Notes under the pieces: generated by a model
What the model was told of the DNA's origin: nothing
The model's input: only the letters and a program-made list of their open reading frames with translations
Databases searched by the model: none
Made by a program: the position numbers and the translations under genes
Shown: piece after piece, positions 27,210-49,956 of the stretch
Numbering within the stretch: position 1 is the stretch's first letter
Layout of the letters: each line of letters opens with the position of its first letter
DNA from: Vibrio algicola
GTDB taxonomy: Bacteria > Pseudomonadota > Gammaproteobacteria > Enterobacterales > Vibrionaceae
Length of the DNA: 64,000 nucleotides
Assembly: GCF_009601765.2 (NCBI RefSeq)
Contig: NZ_CP045699.1
Coordinates: 2,170,001-2,234,000, forward strand
Direction of reading: 5' to 3'

Positions 27210-27286
27210 TGGCGGAGTGGACGGGACTCGAACCCGCGACCCCCGGCGTGACAGGCCGGTATTCTAACCAACTGAACTACCACTCC
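27210..27286 (-). tRNA. tRNA-Asp (GTC)
   Basis: 77 bases on the minus strand, acceptor GGAGTGG/CCACTCC, discriminator G and encoded CCA; anticodon loop CTGTCAC gives GTC. Lies between 5S rRNA and tRNA-Trp. Confidence 0.96.
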
Positions 27287-27313
27287 GCAGTGTCTATTCA
27301 GTATACTAAATCA

Positions 27314-27433
27314 AAGCCTGGCGATGTCCTACTCTCACATGGGGAAACCCCACACTACCATCGGCGCTATTGCGTTTCACTTCTGAGTTCGGCATGGAAT
27401 CAGGTGGGTCCACAATGCTATGGTCGCCAAGCA
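27314..27433 (-). rRNA. 5S rRNA (rrnA)
   Basis: 120 bases with the gamma-proteobacterial 5S termini (GCTTGGCGACC near the 5' end, GCCAGGC near the 3' end) and the CCGAACTCAGAAGTGAAACG core. Two further copies in the window match it. Confidence 0.96.
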
Positions 27434-27576
27434 ATATTCTTTGTTAAGACGATTTCGTCTTAACTAATTCGGAAAGCTGTTTGTTATCTCTAACTAAATA
27501 TCTGTTCTCACACTTCATTCAAGTATCTATCTGTATCTTCTATTAAATCCAACAACAAAACCCTTTAGGTGTTGTA

Positions 27577-30470
<2,894 letters not shown>

Positions 30471-30831
30471 ATACAACCCAAAAGGGTCTTATGTATGTTC
30501 AACTAAATAAGGTTTAGTTTTTTGTTTATTCAAGAGGGTAATCTTGAATAAACGATTTGCCGGACTCAATAGAACAAACCATAAATGGTTTGTAGAATAC
30601 AAGACACTTGAATGTGTGTTGTTACTCATCACTTGCAAGCAAGTAATAAGATTTGAGAACTTTTATTTTGAACAAATAACCTTGGTTATTTATTCAGTCA
30701 GCTTTCCAAATTGTTAAAGAGCATAAAGCATAAAAGCTTTAATCAATAACCGAAGTCATTCATTAAAGCTCTGCTTTAACTTTATCTAAACCATCAATCT
30801 GTGTGGGTACTCATCAAAAATAATCTTTTCG
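30471..30831 (-). other. 16S-23S spacer of rrnA with boxA, no tRNA
   Basis: 361 bases without a tRNA. The boxA antitermination signal TGCTCTTTAACAA (minus strand, 30711-30723) lies about 240 bases ahead of 23S. Short inverted repeats around 30520-30620 probably belong to the RNase III processing stalk of 23S. Confidence 0.85.
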
Positions 30832-32371
<1,540 letters not shown>

Positions 32372-32615
32372 AAGATTTTGATTCCCTTAATTAAAAGGGA
32401 GTGACTCAACGAATACTGACTTCAAAACTAATCTTTATCCTAAGATAAAGTGTAATTTTAAAGCTATCATCATTCCAACAGAATGATGATGAATTGACTG
32501 TGCCGAACAATAAATTGTTCAATTTGGTCACTCAGTTCATTGAAATCATTTTTGCTTCCTAAGAAGCTTTATTGATTATCATCAACGAGTGCCCACACAG
32601 ATTGATAGGTTTAAA

Positions 32616-32692
32616 TTGTTAAAGAGCATTGCTTTCAGTGACTTGCGTCACAAGCAGGAAGCGTATAATACGCTTACTAAAATGAAAGTCAA
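32616..32692 (-). promoter_or_regulatory. rrnA promoter and leader boxA
   Basis: On the minus strand TTGACT (32687-32692) and TATTAT (32665-32670) are 16 bases apart. Further down the leader is boxA TGCTCTTTAACAA (32616-32628), about 245 bases before 16S. The same block stands in front of rrnB. Confidence 0.85.
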
Positions 32693-32693
32693 G

Positions 32694-32753
32694 ATAGTAT
32701 TTTCAACTTTACGAAAATACTATTTTTACTTCACTTTGAAAGTGGAAGTAAAA
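32694..32753 (-). terminator. Hairpin pair between rrnB 5S and the rrnA promoter
   Basis: Two adjoining hairpins. 32724-32753 forms a 14-bp stem with one bulged C (TTTTACTTC... arms) and is the likely rrnB terminator. 32694-32723 forms a perfect 11-bp stem (ATAGTATTTTC arms) ending just before the -35 box of the next operon, in the place of an AT-rich UP element. Confidence 0.75.
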
Positions 32754-32780
32754 GCCTACTAATAAGTAAGCTTAAAATTC

Positions 32781-32900
32781 AAGCCTGGCGATGTCCTACT
32801 CTCACATGGGGAAACCCCACACTACCATCGGCGCTATTGCGTTTCACTTCTGAGTTCGGCATGGAATCAGGTGGGTCCACAATGCTATGGTCGCCAAGCA
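32781..32900 (-). rRNA. 5S rRNA (rrnB)
   Basis: 120 bases, identical by eye to the 5S copy at 27314-27433. Followed by the hairpin pair and the rrnA promoter rather than by tRNA genes. Confidence 0.96.
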
Positions 32901-33043
32901 ATATTCTTTGTTAAGACGATTTCGTCTTAACTAATTCGGAAAGCTGTTTGTTATCTCTAACTAAATATCTGTTCTCACACTTCATTCAAGTATCTATCTG
33001 TATCTTCTATTAAATCCAACAACAAAACCCTTTAGGTGTTGTA

Positions 33044-35932
<2,889 letters not shown>

Positions 35933-36171
35933 ATACAACCAAAAGGGTCTTATGTATGTTCAACTAAATAAGGTTTAGTTTTTTGTTTATTCAAGAGGGT
36001 AATCTTGAATAAACGATTTGCCGGACTCAATAGAACAAACCATAAATGGTTTGTAGAATACAAGACACTTGAATGTGTGTTGTTACTCATCACTTGCAAG
36101 CAAGCAATAAGATTTGAGAACTTTTATTTTGAACAAATAACCTTGGTTATTTATTCAGTCAGCTTTCCAAA

Positions 36172-36184
36172 TTGTTAAAGAGCA
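36172..36184 (-). promoter_or_regulatory. boxA antitermination signal ahead of 23S (rrnB)
   Basis: TGCTCTTTAACAA on the minus strand between tRNA-Val and 23S. From here to 23S the spacer matches the two tRNA-less operons; on the other side the tRNA block begins, so boxA marks the edge of the shared segment. Confidence 0.85.
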
Positions 36185-36291
36185 AAGAGTTATTGTTTTT
36201 ACAAACGTAACACTTTTTAAAGGCTTTCAGCGACAAGAAATCCCATTCAATAAAAATTGAATGCGAAACATCATAGAAAACACTTAAAGAG

Positions 36292-36367
36292 TGGTGGGCG
36301 ATACCGGGCTCGAACCAGTGACCCCCTGCTTGTAAGGCAGGTGCTCTCCCAACTGAGCTAATCGCCC
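36292..36367 (-). tRNA. tRNA-Val (TAC)
   Basis: 76 bases on the minus strand from GGGCGAT to CCA, anticodon loop CTTACAA gives TAC. Third tRNA in the 16S-23S spacer of rrnB. Confidence 0.96.
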
Positions 36368-36410
36368 ACATTGTTTTTCTTACCTAAAGTAAGCATTCCC
36401 GTGGAAGGAA

Positions 36411-36486
36411 TGGTGGGTCGTGCAGGATTCGAACCTGCGACCAATTGATTAAAAGTCAACTGCTCTACCAGCTGAGCTAACGACCC
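36411..36486 (-). tRNA. tRNA-Lys (TTT)
   Basis: 76 bases on the minus strand from GGGTCGT to CCA, anticodon loop CTTTTAA gives TTT. Second tRNA in the rrnB spacer. Confidence 0.96.
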
Positions 36487-36519
36487 ATTTTACTACTCTC
36501 TTAATCAAAAGGAGAGAAG

Positions 36520-36595
36520 TGGTATCCCGTAGGGGAGTCGAACCCCTGTTACCGCCGTGAAAGGGCGGTGTCCTAGGCCTCTAGACGAACGGGAC
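36520..36595 (-). tRNA. tRNA-Glu (TTC)
   Basis: 76 bases on the minus strand from GTCCCGT to CCA, anticodon loop CTTTCAC gives TTC. First tRNA after 16S in rrnB, so the spacer order in transcription is Glu-Lys-Val. Confidence 0.96.
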
Positions 36596-36711
36596 ACAGG
36601 ATTTTTATTCATTTCTGAATAAAATACGAAAGCATATGGGATGCTTTCAAACTCTTTTCTTTTCTAAACCTAATCAATCTGTGTGGGTACTCATCAAAAA
36701 TAATCTTTTCG

Positions 36712-38254
<1,543 letters not shown>

Positions 38255-38498
38255 AAGATTTTGATTCCCTTAATTAAAAGGGAGTGACTCAACGAATACT
38301 GACTTCAAAACTAATCTTTATCCGAAGATAAAGTGTAATTTTAAAGCTATCATCATTCCAACAGAATGATGATGAATTGACTGTGCCGAACAATAAATTG
38401 TTCAATTTGGTCACTCAGTTCATTGAAATCATTTTTGCTTCCTAAGAAGCTTTATTGATTATCATCAACGAGTGCCCACACAGATTGATAGGTTTAAA

Positions 38499-38575
38499 TT
38501 GTTAAAGAGCATTGCTTTCAGTGACTTGCGTCACAAGCAGGAAGCGTATAATACGCTTACTAAAATGAAAGTCAA
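38499..38575 (-). promoter_or_regulatory. rrnB promoter and leader boxA
   Basis: TTGACT (38570-38575) and TATTAT (38548-38553) on the minus strand with a 16-base spacer; boxA at 38499-38511. Same sequence as the rrnA promoter block. Confidence 0.85.
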
Positions 38576-38576
38576 G

Positions 38577-38636
38577 ATAGTATTTTCAACTTTACGAAAA
38601 TACTATTTTTACTTCACTTTGAAAGTGGAAGTAAAA
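38577..38636 (-). terminator. Hairpin pair between rrnC 5S and the rrnB promoter
   Basis: Copy of the two-hairpin element at 32694-32753: a bulged 14-bp stem (38607-38636), probably the rrnC terminator, and a perfect 11-bp stem (38577-38606) touching the -35 box of rrnB. Confidence 0.75.
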
Positions 38637-38663
38637 GCCTACTAATAAGTAAGCTTAAAATTC

Positions 38664-38783
38664 AAGCCTGGCGATGTCCTACTCTCACATGGGGAAACCC
38701 CACACTACCATCGGCGCTATTGCGTTTCACTTCTGAGTTCGGCATGGAATCAGGTGGGTCCACAATGCTATGGTCGCCAAGCA
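38664..38783 (-). rRNA. 5S rRNA (rrnC)
   Basis: 120 bases, same sequence as the other two 5S copies; ends the first transcribed operon of the tandem. Confidence 0.96.
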
Positions 38784-38926
38784 ATATTCTTTGTTAAGAC
38801 GATTTCGTCTTAACTAATTCGGAAAGCTGTTTGTTATCTCTAACTAAATATCTGTTCTCACACTTCATTCAAGTATCTATCTGTATCTTCTATTAAATCC
38901 AACAACAAAACCCTTTAGGTGTTGTA

Positions 38927-41814
<2,888 letters not shown>

Positions 41815-42177
41815 CATACAACCCAAAAGGGTCTTATGTATGTTCAACTAAATAAGGTTTAGTTTTTTGTTTATTCAAGAGGGTAATCTTGAATAAACGA
41901 TTTGCCGGACTCAATAGAACAAACCATAAATGGTTTGTAGAATACAAGACACTTGAATGTGTGTTGTTACTCATCACTTGCAAGCAAGTAATAAGATTTG
42001 AGAACTTTTATTTTGAACAAATAACCTTGGTTATTTATTCAGTCAGCTTTCCAAATTGTTAAAGAGCAATAAAGCATAAAAGCTTTAATCAATAACCGAA
42101 GTCATTCATTAAAGCTCTGCTTTAACTTTATCTAAACCATCAATCTGTGTGGGTACTCATCAAAAATAATCTTTTCG
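41815..42177 (-). other. 16S-23S spacer of rrnC with boxA, no tRNA
   Basis: 363 bases, no tRNA, almost the same as the rrnA spacer. boxA TGCTCTTTAACAA is at 42056-42068 on the minus strand. Confidence 0.85.
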
Positions 42178-43720
<1,543 letters not shown>

Positions 43721-43964
43721 AAGATTTTGATTCCCTTAATTAAAAGGGAGTGACTCAACGAATACTGACTTCAAAACTAATCTTTATCCGAAGATAAAGT
43801 GTAATTTTAAAGCTATCATCATTCCAACAGAATGATGATGAATTGACTGTGCCGAACAATAAATTGTTCAATTTGGTCACTCAGTTCATTGAAATCATTC
43901 TTGCTTCCTAAGAAGCTTTATTGATTATCATCAACGAGTGCCCACACAGATTGATAGGTTTAAA

Positions 43965-44171
43965 TTGTTAAAGAGCAACTGTTCGTGCGACTTGCGTCTC
44001 GTTGAACAGGGCGGCCATTTTAACGATTTGATTGAGCGTGTCAAACACTTTCTGCAATCTTTTTTCGTTAACCTTTTTGAGAAGGTTATGACCTCTAACT
44101 CGTTGCGGCCGTTAGGCTGTGTGCTCCGTGTCAGTGAGGTCGCATTATAGAGATCGCCGTCACATTGGCAA
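43965..44171 (-). promoter_or_regulatory. rrnC promoter region and leader boxA
   Basis: On the minus strand TTGCCA (44166-44171), a 16-base spacer and TATAAT (44144-44149) are followed by a GC-rich discriminator GCGACC, as in stringently controlled rRNA promoters. boxA is at 43965-43977. Upstream of boxA the sequence differs completely from the other two leaders, so this is the true entry promoter of the tandem. Confidence 0.85.
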
Positions 44172-44383
44172 GCCTTTTCTTTCAATTATTTCAAAAATAA
44201 GTGTTAGGTGCTCATTTTACATTCAAAGCCTTATTTATACCAATTTAGCATCATGTTTAATACAGCTTATCCACAGACTTATCCTTTTACGCTCACAATC
44301 CACCTCTACCAAGTGATTAGCTTTCTCTTTTAAAACCACGATTAATCCTGCTTTTTATTATCAGATACACTCTTAATACTTAA
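44172..44383. other. Intergenic stretch with a consensus DnaA box
   Basis: No gene is seen between the rrnC promoter and the cysH terminator. It contains one perfect DnaA box, TTATCCACA at 44267-44275, directly followed by GACTTATCC. Whether it acts is unknown. Confidence 0.5.
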
Positions 44384-44420
44384 AAATATAAAAGGCTATC
44401 TATAATAGATAACCTTTTGG
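44384..44420 (-). terminator. Terminator of cysJIH
   Basis: On the minus strand the stem AAAAGGTTATCTA/TAGATAGCCTTTT (44390-44402 and 44406-44418, one G-U pair) is followed by a T-rich stretch. About 30 bases after the cysH stop. Confidence 0.85.
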
Positions 44421-44449
44421 TTGATGCTTCACTCTTTCAATAGTCGTGA

Positions 44450-45250
44450 TCAGATACCCGAACCATCCGTTTCTGGTGTGTTGTCATCTTCATGTAAACC
44501 ACATTCACGCTTCAAACCAAAAAATCGGGTTTCTTCTTCATTCATTCCTGGCTCCCATTTTCGTGTTGTATGGGTATCCCCAACTGATAAGTAACCTTCC
44601 TCTCTTAATGGGTGATACGGCAATTGATGTAATTCGAGGTATTTATCTATCTCTTGATTACTCCAATCGATAATAGGCAGAAACTTAAATACACCGTTTT
44701 GAATAGCCAAGATTGGAAGATGATTGCGTGAACCCGATTGATCTCGACGTAAACCAGAAAACCATGTAGCAACATCCAACTCTCTTAACGCCCTACGCAT
44801 TGGTTCGACTTTATTAATCTTGTTGTACTTTTCTATCCCTTTGATCCCTTGCTCCCATAACTTCCCATAACGAGCCTCTTGCCAATTTGGGCCTTGCTCT
44901 GCTCGGAATGTTTTTAAGTTCAAGTTTAAGCTAACAGATAACTGGTCGATAAAACGATAGGTCTCAGGAAATAAGTAACCTGTATCGGTTAAGATAATAG
45001 GCGTTTCGGGATTTACGCTAGTAACCAAATGCAACATAACCGCCGCTTGCAGACCAAAACTTGAAGATAGCGCAAACTCGCCTTCAAGATTTTCTATCGC
45101 CCAAGCAATTCTTTGTTCGGCATTAAGATCTTCTAGATGTGCATTTATTTCGGCTAATTTTAAGCTCTGCCCTACTTTGTTAAGTGTTAATAACTCAACC
45201 AGATCAAGCTTACTCGTCATTTTTTGATTTAATTCAGTTGAACTATGCAT
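44450..45250 (-). CDS. cysH: Phosphoadenylyl-sulfate reductase
   Basis: Reduces PAPS to sulfite with thioredoxin in assimilatory sulfate reduction. 266 residues: the PAPS-binding [10 protein letters not shown] loop, [24 protein letters not shown] and the C-terminal ECGLH with the catalytic Cys. The absence of extra CC/CxxC pairs marks the PAPS rather than the APS type. Start at 45250 chosen because AAAGGGA precedes it; the ATG at 45220 would match the shorter E. coli N-terminus but lacks a ribosome site. Overlaps cysI by eight bases. Confidence 0.95.
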   Translation of the reverse strand: MHSSTELNQKMTSKLDLVELLTLNKVGQSLKLAEINAHLEDLNAEQRIAWAIENLEGEFALSSSFGLQAAVMLHLVTSVNPETPIILTDTGYLFPETYRFIDQLSVSLNLNLKTFRAEQGPNWQEARYGKLWEQGIKGIEKYNKINKVEPMRRALRELDVATWFSGLRRDQSGSRNHLPILAIQNGVFKFLPIIDWSNQEIDKYLELHQLPYHPLREEGYLSVGDTHTTRKWEPGMNEEETRFFGLKRECGLHEDDNTPETDGSGI

Positions 45251-46970
45251 AGAAATCCCTTTTAGAGACAAAGACTTCATCAATAATGCCGGTACGAATA
45301 GTGAAGTCACCAAAGCCTTCATTAGATTCGCGATCTCGGCTCCATTGCCCTATTAAGTCATCAAGCTCGGATAAAATTTGTTTATCCGTTATGTTTTCTT
45401 TGTACATCTTAGGAATACGAGTACCACTGCGGTTACCACCAAGATGTAAATTATAACGCCCTGGCGCTTTGCCAACTAAACCCACTTCGGCCAACATTGA
45501 ACGTCCACAACCATTAGGACAACCAGTGACTCGCAAGATAATATTTTCTTCTGTCGGTAATTGATGCTTTTGTAATAAGCCTTCTACATCTGTCACAAAA
45601 GAAGGTAAGAAACGTTCTGCTTCTGCCATCGCTAACGGACAAGTAGGAAAGGCCACACACGCCATTGAGTTTTTACGCTGCTCACTGACAGATTCATCCA
45701 TTAAGCCATGTTCAACAGCAATTTTTTCAATCGCCATTTTTTGATCGGATGGTACACCTGCGACAATTAAGTTTTGATTGGCGGTAATACGGAAATCACC
45801 TTTATGTATCTTGGCTAATTCCGTCATCCCTGTTTTTAACGGCTTACCAGGTAAATCTAGAATACGACCATTCTCAATAAATAGAGACAAGTAGTGCTTA
45901 CCATCGATGCCTTCAGACCAACCGATTCGATCACCACGCTCGGTAAATTCATACGGGCGACTGACTTCAAACTCACCACCAGCACGTTTTTCGACTTCCG
46001 CTTTAAACACATCGATACCAACACGATCTAAAGTATATTTTGTTTTAGCATTTTTACGATTAGAACGGTTACCCCAATCACGTTGAGTTGTCACCACAGC
46101 TTGAGCAAAGGCCAATGTTTTTTCAACCGGTATGAAACCAAAATCATCCGCTCGGCGTGGATAGGTTGAGGTATCGCCATGCGTCATTGCTAAGCCACCA
46201 CCAACCAGCACATTAAAGCCGATTAATTTTCCGTCTTCTTGGATCGCAACAAAGTTCAAATCATTAGCGTGCACATCCACATCATTTAATGGCGGAATGG
46301 CAATAGTCGTTTTGAACTTACGCGGTAAATAAGTACTGCCTAAGATCTGCTCTTCTTCTTTTACCGTGCTTTCTATTTTATCAGCATCTAACCAAACCTC
46401 AGCATAGCCAGAAGCATGAGGTAAAAAGTGCTCACTAATTTTTTGAGCCCAAGCATAAGCCTCTTTATGTACTTCCGATTGATATGGATTGGCGGTACAT
46501 AGTACGTTTCGATTCATATCAGCGGCAGTACCTATGGTATCAATACCAATCGAACTTAATGCCTTATGGACCTTTTTAATATTGGGCTTCAAAATACCGT
46601 GATATTGAAAAGTTTGACGAGTGGTTAAACGAATGCTTCCGTATAACGTATGTTCATCAGCCCATTTATCGACACCAAGCCACTGAGTTGGCGTTATCAC
46701 TCCGGCAGGCAATCGAGCTCGAACCATTAAAGTATGCAGCGGTTCTAATTTTTGCTTAGCTCTTTCGGCGCGAATATCACGATCATCTTGTAAATACATG
46801 CCATGGAAACGGATCAAGGTGAAATTGTCCCCCGTCACCGCTCCCGTGATTGGGTTTGCTAAATCCTCAGCAATAGTTCCGCGTAAGAAATTGCTTTCCG
46901 CTTTTAAACGCTCACCATCGGAAAGCGGTCCTAATACTTCACCTAATACAACTTGTTCTTTCGTGCTCAT
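45243..46970 (-). CDS. cysI: Sulfite reductase [NADPH] hemoprotein beta subunit
   Basis: Six-electron reduction of sulfite to sulfide using siroheme and a [4Fe-4S] cluster. 575 residues. Cluster ligands are in [18 protein letters not shown] (two Cys, near 440) and [13 protein letters not shown] (two Cys, near 485). Substrate-binding basic segments ([19 protein letters not shown]) are intact. Start overlaps the cysJ stop by one base, and the end overlaps cysH. Confidence 0.97.
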   Translation of the reverse strand: MSTKEQVVLGEVLGPLSDGERLKAESNFLRGTIAEDLANPITGAVTGDNFTLIRFHGMYLQDDRDIRAERAKQKLEPLHTLMVRARLPAGVITPTQWLGVDKWADEHTLYGSIRLTTRQTFQYHGILKPNIKKVHKALSSIGIDTIGTAADMNRNVLCTANPYQSEVHKEAYAWAQKISEHFLPHASGYAEVWLDADKIESTVKEEEQILGSTYLPRKFKTTIAIPPLNDVDVHANDLNFVAIQEDGKLIGFNVLVGGGLAMTHGDTSTYPRRADDFGFIPVEKTLAFAQAVVTTQRDWGNRSNRKNAKTKYTLDRVGIDVFKAEVEKRAGGEFEVSRPYEFTERGDRIGWSEGIDGKHYLSLFIENGRILDLPGKPLKTGMTELAKIHKGDFRITANQNLIVAGVPSDQKMAIEKIAVEHGLMDESVSEQRKNSMACVAFPTCPLAMAEAERFLPSFVTDVEGLLQKHQLPTEENIILRVTGCPNGCGRSMLAEVGLVGKAPGRYNLHLGGNRSGTRIPKMYKENITDKQILSELDDLIGQWSRDRESNEGFGDFTIRTGIIDEVFVSKRDFYA

Positions 46971-48793
46971 TAGTACACATCCCTTTGGTAGCGTTTTGCT
47001 TTGCGTAAATCATTGATAAATTCTTCAGCTTGCTCTTGGCTTAAACTTCCTTGCTTTTGTGCAACCGTGATCAAAGCATTATGTACATCTTTCGCCATGC
47101 GATTAGCATCACCACAAACATAGACATACGCACCGGCTTGTAACCATAACCAAACTTGCTCGGCATGCTCTAAAATACGGTCTTGCACATAAACTTTGTC
47201 TGCTTGATCTCGGCTAAATGCCACATCTAATTTATTCAGCACACCTGACTTTAGATATTTCTGCCATTCAACTTGATACAGAAAGTCTTGAGTAAAGGTT
47301 CTATCACCAAAGAATAACCAGTTTTTACCTTCTGCATCGCGCGCTTCACGCTCTTGAATAAAGCTGCGGAATGGCGCAATACCGGTTCCAGGGCCAATCA
47401 TGATCACGTCAGTATTATCATCTTGTGGCAATTTGAAATTGTTATTGTGCTCAATAAACACTTTAACCTCATCGCCCTCTTCCAAGTTGTGCGCTAAGAA
47501 ACCAGACGCGCCACCAAATCGCGATTCTTCACCTTGATTATATTCCACCAGCCCTACGGTTAAGTGAACCTCTTCTTCTACTTCCGCCTGACTTGAAGCT
47601 ATAGAATAAAGACGCGGGGTTAATCGGCGCAACAAACCGACTAATTCATCTGCCGACAGTTTGGTCTTTTTCTCTTTTAATACATCAATCACTTGTGTAT
47701 TACCGGCATATTCACGTAACTTGTCTTTATCTTGCACTAGTTTTTGCAGTTTTTTACTAGCCGAAGCTTCAGCATACTTGGTCACAAATTGAGGATTCGC
47801 GGAGGTTATTTCAAATTTCGCCACTAAAGCGCTATGGATAGATAAGCTATCACCATCCAAATCAATACTCTCAATCCCAGATAAACCGACTTGTTCTAAA
47901 ATAGCCGCCACCAGCTCAGAGCTATTTTCATACCAAACCCCCAACGCATCACCAGGCTGATAAGTTAAACCAGACCCTTCTAAATCAATTTCGATATGGC
48001 GAACATCTTTTCCAGACTCTCGGCCAGTGATTTTTTGGCTCGTTAGTAAGCTAGCAGTGTAAGGATTTTGTTTATTCCATTGGCTCTCTACATGTGCGGC
48101 GTTACCAACCGGAAGTTGAACTACCTCCGCATCACCATTTGAAAGCGTCTCTTTCACTTTATCTAATGCTCGTTTACGCCATTGGATTGCTTGTGTTTCA
48201 TAATCTACATCACAATCAAGACGCTCAAGAAATGCCGTAGCCCCTTGCTTGCTTAAGAAGGCGTCAAAATCTTTACCTGTTTGACAAAAGAACTCATAGC
48301 TTGAGTCACCTAAACCAATCACCGCGTATTGTAGGTTTGGTAATTTAGGCGCTTTTTTAGATTGGAGGAATTCATGCAATTCAAGCGCATTATCTGGCGC
48401 TTCGCCTTCCCCATTAGTCGACGCCACAAAAATAACATGCGTCTCTTTACTTAAGTTCTTACCTTTGTAATCACTGGCATCAAATAGAGCAACCGCGATA
48501 TCGTTCGCTTCAGCTTCTTTTTTCAATGCTTCTGCCACACCTTTGGCATTACCCGTTTGAGAAGCATAAATAATGGTTAATTTGCCCGCAGGTTGCGCCG
48601 CAACAGAAAGTTGAGCATGGGACGATTGAGCCGTTGTCGATTGTTCCGTTTGGCTTAGCCCCCAAAAATAACCACTCACCCAAGCCAATTGCTGAGGTGA
48701 TAACTCAGACATGGTTTGCTGGAGCTGACCAATTTGCTGATCATTGAGTGGACTGGCGAGAGCGGAAAGTTCTTTTGGTAGCATGAGTGACAT
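46970..48793 (-). CDS. cysJ: Sulfite reductase [NADPH] flavoprotein alpha subunit
   Basis: Carries electrons from NADPH through FAD and FMN to CysI. 607 residues: N-terminal helical part with [12 protein letters not shown], flavodoxin domain ([17 protein letters not shown] near 75, [23 protein letters not shown]), FAD domain ([21 protein letters not shown]) and NADPH domain ([27 protein letters not shown]), ending RYQRDVY. First gene of cysJIH. An alternative ATG lies three codons downstream. Confidence 0.97.
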   Translation of the reverse strand: MSLMLPKELSALASPLNDQQIGQLQQTMSELSPQQLAWVSGYFWGLSQTEQSTTAQSSHAQLSVAAQPAGKLTIIYASQTGNAKGVAEALKKEAEANDIAVALFDASDYKGKNLSKETHVIFVASTNGEGEAPDNALELHEFLQSKKAPKLPNLQYAVIGLGDSSYEFFCQTGKDFDAFLSKQGATAFLERLDCDVDYETQAIQWRKRALDKVKETLSNGDAEVVQLPVGNAAHVESQWNKQNPYTASLLTSQKITGRESGKDVRHIEIDLEGSGLTYQPGDALGVWYENSSELVAAILEQVGLSGIESIDLDGDSLSIHSALVAKFEITSANPQFVTKYAEASASKKLQKLVQDKDKLREYAGNTQVIDVLKEKKTKLSADELVGLLRRLTPRLYSIASSQAEVEEEVHLTVGLVEYNQGEESRFGGASGFLAHNLEEGDEVKVFIEHNNNFKLPQDDNTDVIMIGPGTGIAPFRSFIQEREARDAEGKNWLFFGDRTFTQDFLYQVEWQKYLKSGVLNKLDVAFSRDQADKVYVQDRILEHAEQVWLWLQAGAYVYVCGDANRMAKDVHNALITVAQKQGSLSQEQAEEFINDLRKAKRYQRDVY

Positions 48794-48986
48794 CCCTATC
48801 TATATTGCATTCCTAATATTTCGTCTTAATAGATTAACCATTTTGATTAATGACGAGAAAGAATTGATAAGTATGTTTTATAACTTTTTGGACAATAGCG
48901 AGGATTTTTCAAAAGGAAGGCGATACAAAACGCCAACTAAGATCTTGGTGTTAAAACTAAAAATAGAGATACTCAGAGCCGAGAAT

Positions 48987-49223
48987 TTATTTATTGGCGA
49001 TACGCACTTGCTTAAAACCCACTTTTTGCGCTAAGCGAGAAGCATCATCAATATCGCTACAATGACATTCCTTGCCATACACATCCGTCAGCAAGACTAA
49101 CCCACCACGGCGATGGCGGAACTCGACAATCCATGCCGCTTCTTCCGCCGAAGACTCTATAATCGCCTCGACCAATAACTGGTCTTGATACAAGCGTTGT
49201 AATTCAGTAACCGTCATCATCAA
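48987..49223 (-). CDS. Small conserved-looking protein of unknown function
   Basis: 78 residues, soluble, acidic N-terminal half with paired Glu and a tryptophan (SSAEEAAWIVEFRHRRGGLVLLTD), then CHCSDIDDASRLAQKVGFKQVRI. The layout beta-beta-helix with a Cys-x-Cys suggests a small folded domain. GGCAGGG lies upstream of the start, where three ATG codons stand in a row, so the exact start may be one of them. It sits between cysJ and pspG on the same strand. I do not recognise the family. Confidence 0.7.
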   Translation of the reverse strand: MMMTVTELQRLYQDQLLVEAIIESSAEEAAWIVEFRHRRGGLVLLTDVYGKECHCSDIDDASRLAQKVGFKQVRIANK

Positions 49224-49306
49224 CCCTGCCCTATAGAAGGATCCAAAGTGTCGTCAACCCTATGACGACTCCTTTAATAATGACGCATATTTCAAATAGT
49301 GCGACT

Positions 49307-49522
49307 TTATATATTTTGATCGGGCTTGTTGTAATACTTATAAATGTACAACGCAATAAGTGCAACGATGATCCAAGGCAATAACTTCACCACCGCACCG
49401 ACCATCACAAAAATAGCGCCTAATAATAGCGCTGCGCCCATGGCGATAAAGAAAGACACCATCGTCGCGCCAGTCAGTACGAAGATAGCAATCAACATTA
49501 AGATAAATAACAATTCAAACAT
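49307..49522 (-). CDS. pspG: Phage shock protein G
   Basis: 71-residue inner-membrane protein of the envelope-stress (Psp) response. Like E. coli PspG it is almost wholly hydrophobic (FELLFILMLIAIFVLTG and a second and third segment), then VVKLLPWIIVALIALYIYK and a short polar end. CTAGGAGAG precedes the ATG. In enterobacteria pspG is driven by sigma-54 and PspF; no clear -24/-12 site (TGGCAC, TTGC) could be seen upstream here, because the region is filled by the palindromic element. Confidence 0.85.
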   Translation of the reverse strand: MFELLFILMLIAIFVLTGATMVSFFIAMGAALLLGAIFVMVGAVVKLLPWIIVALIALYIYKYYNKPDQNI

Positions 49523-49880
49523 AGTACTCTCCTAGGAGCTATTGATCTTTCGTGGTTGTTTTTGCTGCGAGTTGTTGGGTTTTTATACAAGAAAAAGGCT
49601 TTGTGGTGTAGCTGGCTACACGAAAAGCCGATGTCGAAGTAGAAAAGACCAACAAACGCAGCCCGAAGGGTTCGGCTAAAAGCCTTTTACTCTTCGTTAA
49701 GTCTCATTTACTTAGAATACTAGGCTTCAATCGACTTGCCTCGATTAAAAGGCTTTTATCTCGAACAAAATTTAATCACGAAAAATCAACAGCCCCTAGA
49801 TTATAACGATTAATGCAGCTTTCAAGTTAAGATCATTAATAATCAATAACATACAAATATAACGATTAACCAAAAACAAT
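49523..49880. repeat. Non-coding region with nested palindromes
   Basis: No gene. Arms at about 49564-49578 (GCTGCGAGTTGTTGG) and 49649-49662 (CCAACAAACGCAGC) enclose a second hairpin, GTGTAGC-TG-GCTACAC at 49607-49622 flanked by GGCTTT and AAAAGCC. Further right TAAAAGCCTTTTA (49677-49689) and TAAAAGGCTTTTA (about 49746-49758) form another inverted pair. This resembles a dispersed non-coding palindromic repeat; copies elsewhere in the genome cannot be checked here. Confidence 0.65.
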
Positions 49881-49920
49881 AAAAAGGCGAATTTGACTTA
49901 CTGTTCGTCAAATTCGCCAA
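49881..49920 (-). terminator. Terminator of dusA
   Basis: Minus-strand hairpin with a 12-bp perfect stem (GGCGAATTTGAC arms at 49886-49897 and 49907-49918), then five T. Starts about 40 bases past the dusA stop. Confidence 0.9.
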
Positions 49921-49956
49921 GTTAATTAATTTCTGATGTAATTATTTACTTGTTAG

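Noticed and set aside
36159..36371. 70-codon frame on the minus strand at the rrnB spacer
   Set aside because: It is the translation of the tRNA-Val gene, which folds and ends in CCA.
48744..49034. 96-codon plus-strand frame upstream of cysJ
   Set aside because: Overlaps the cysJ start and the small minus-strand gene; no ribosome site and poor protein character.
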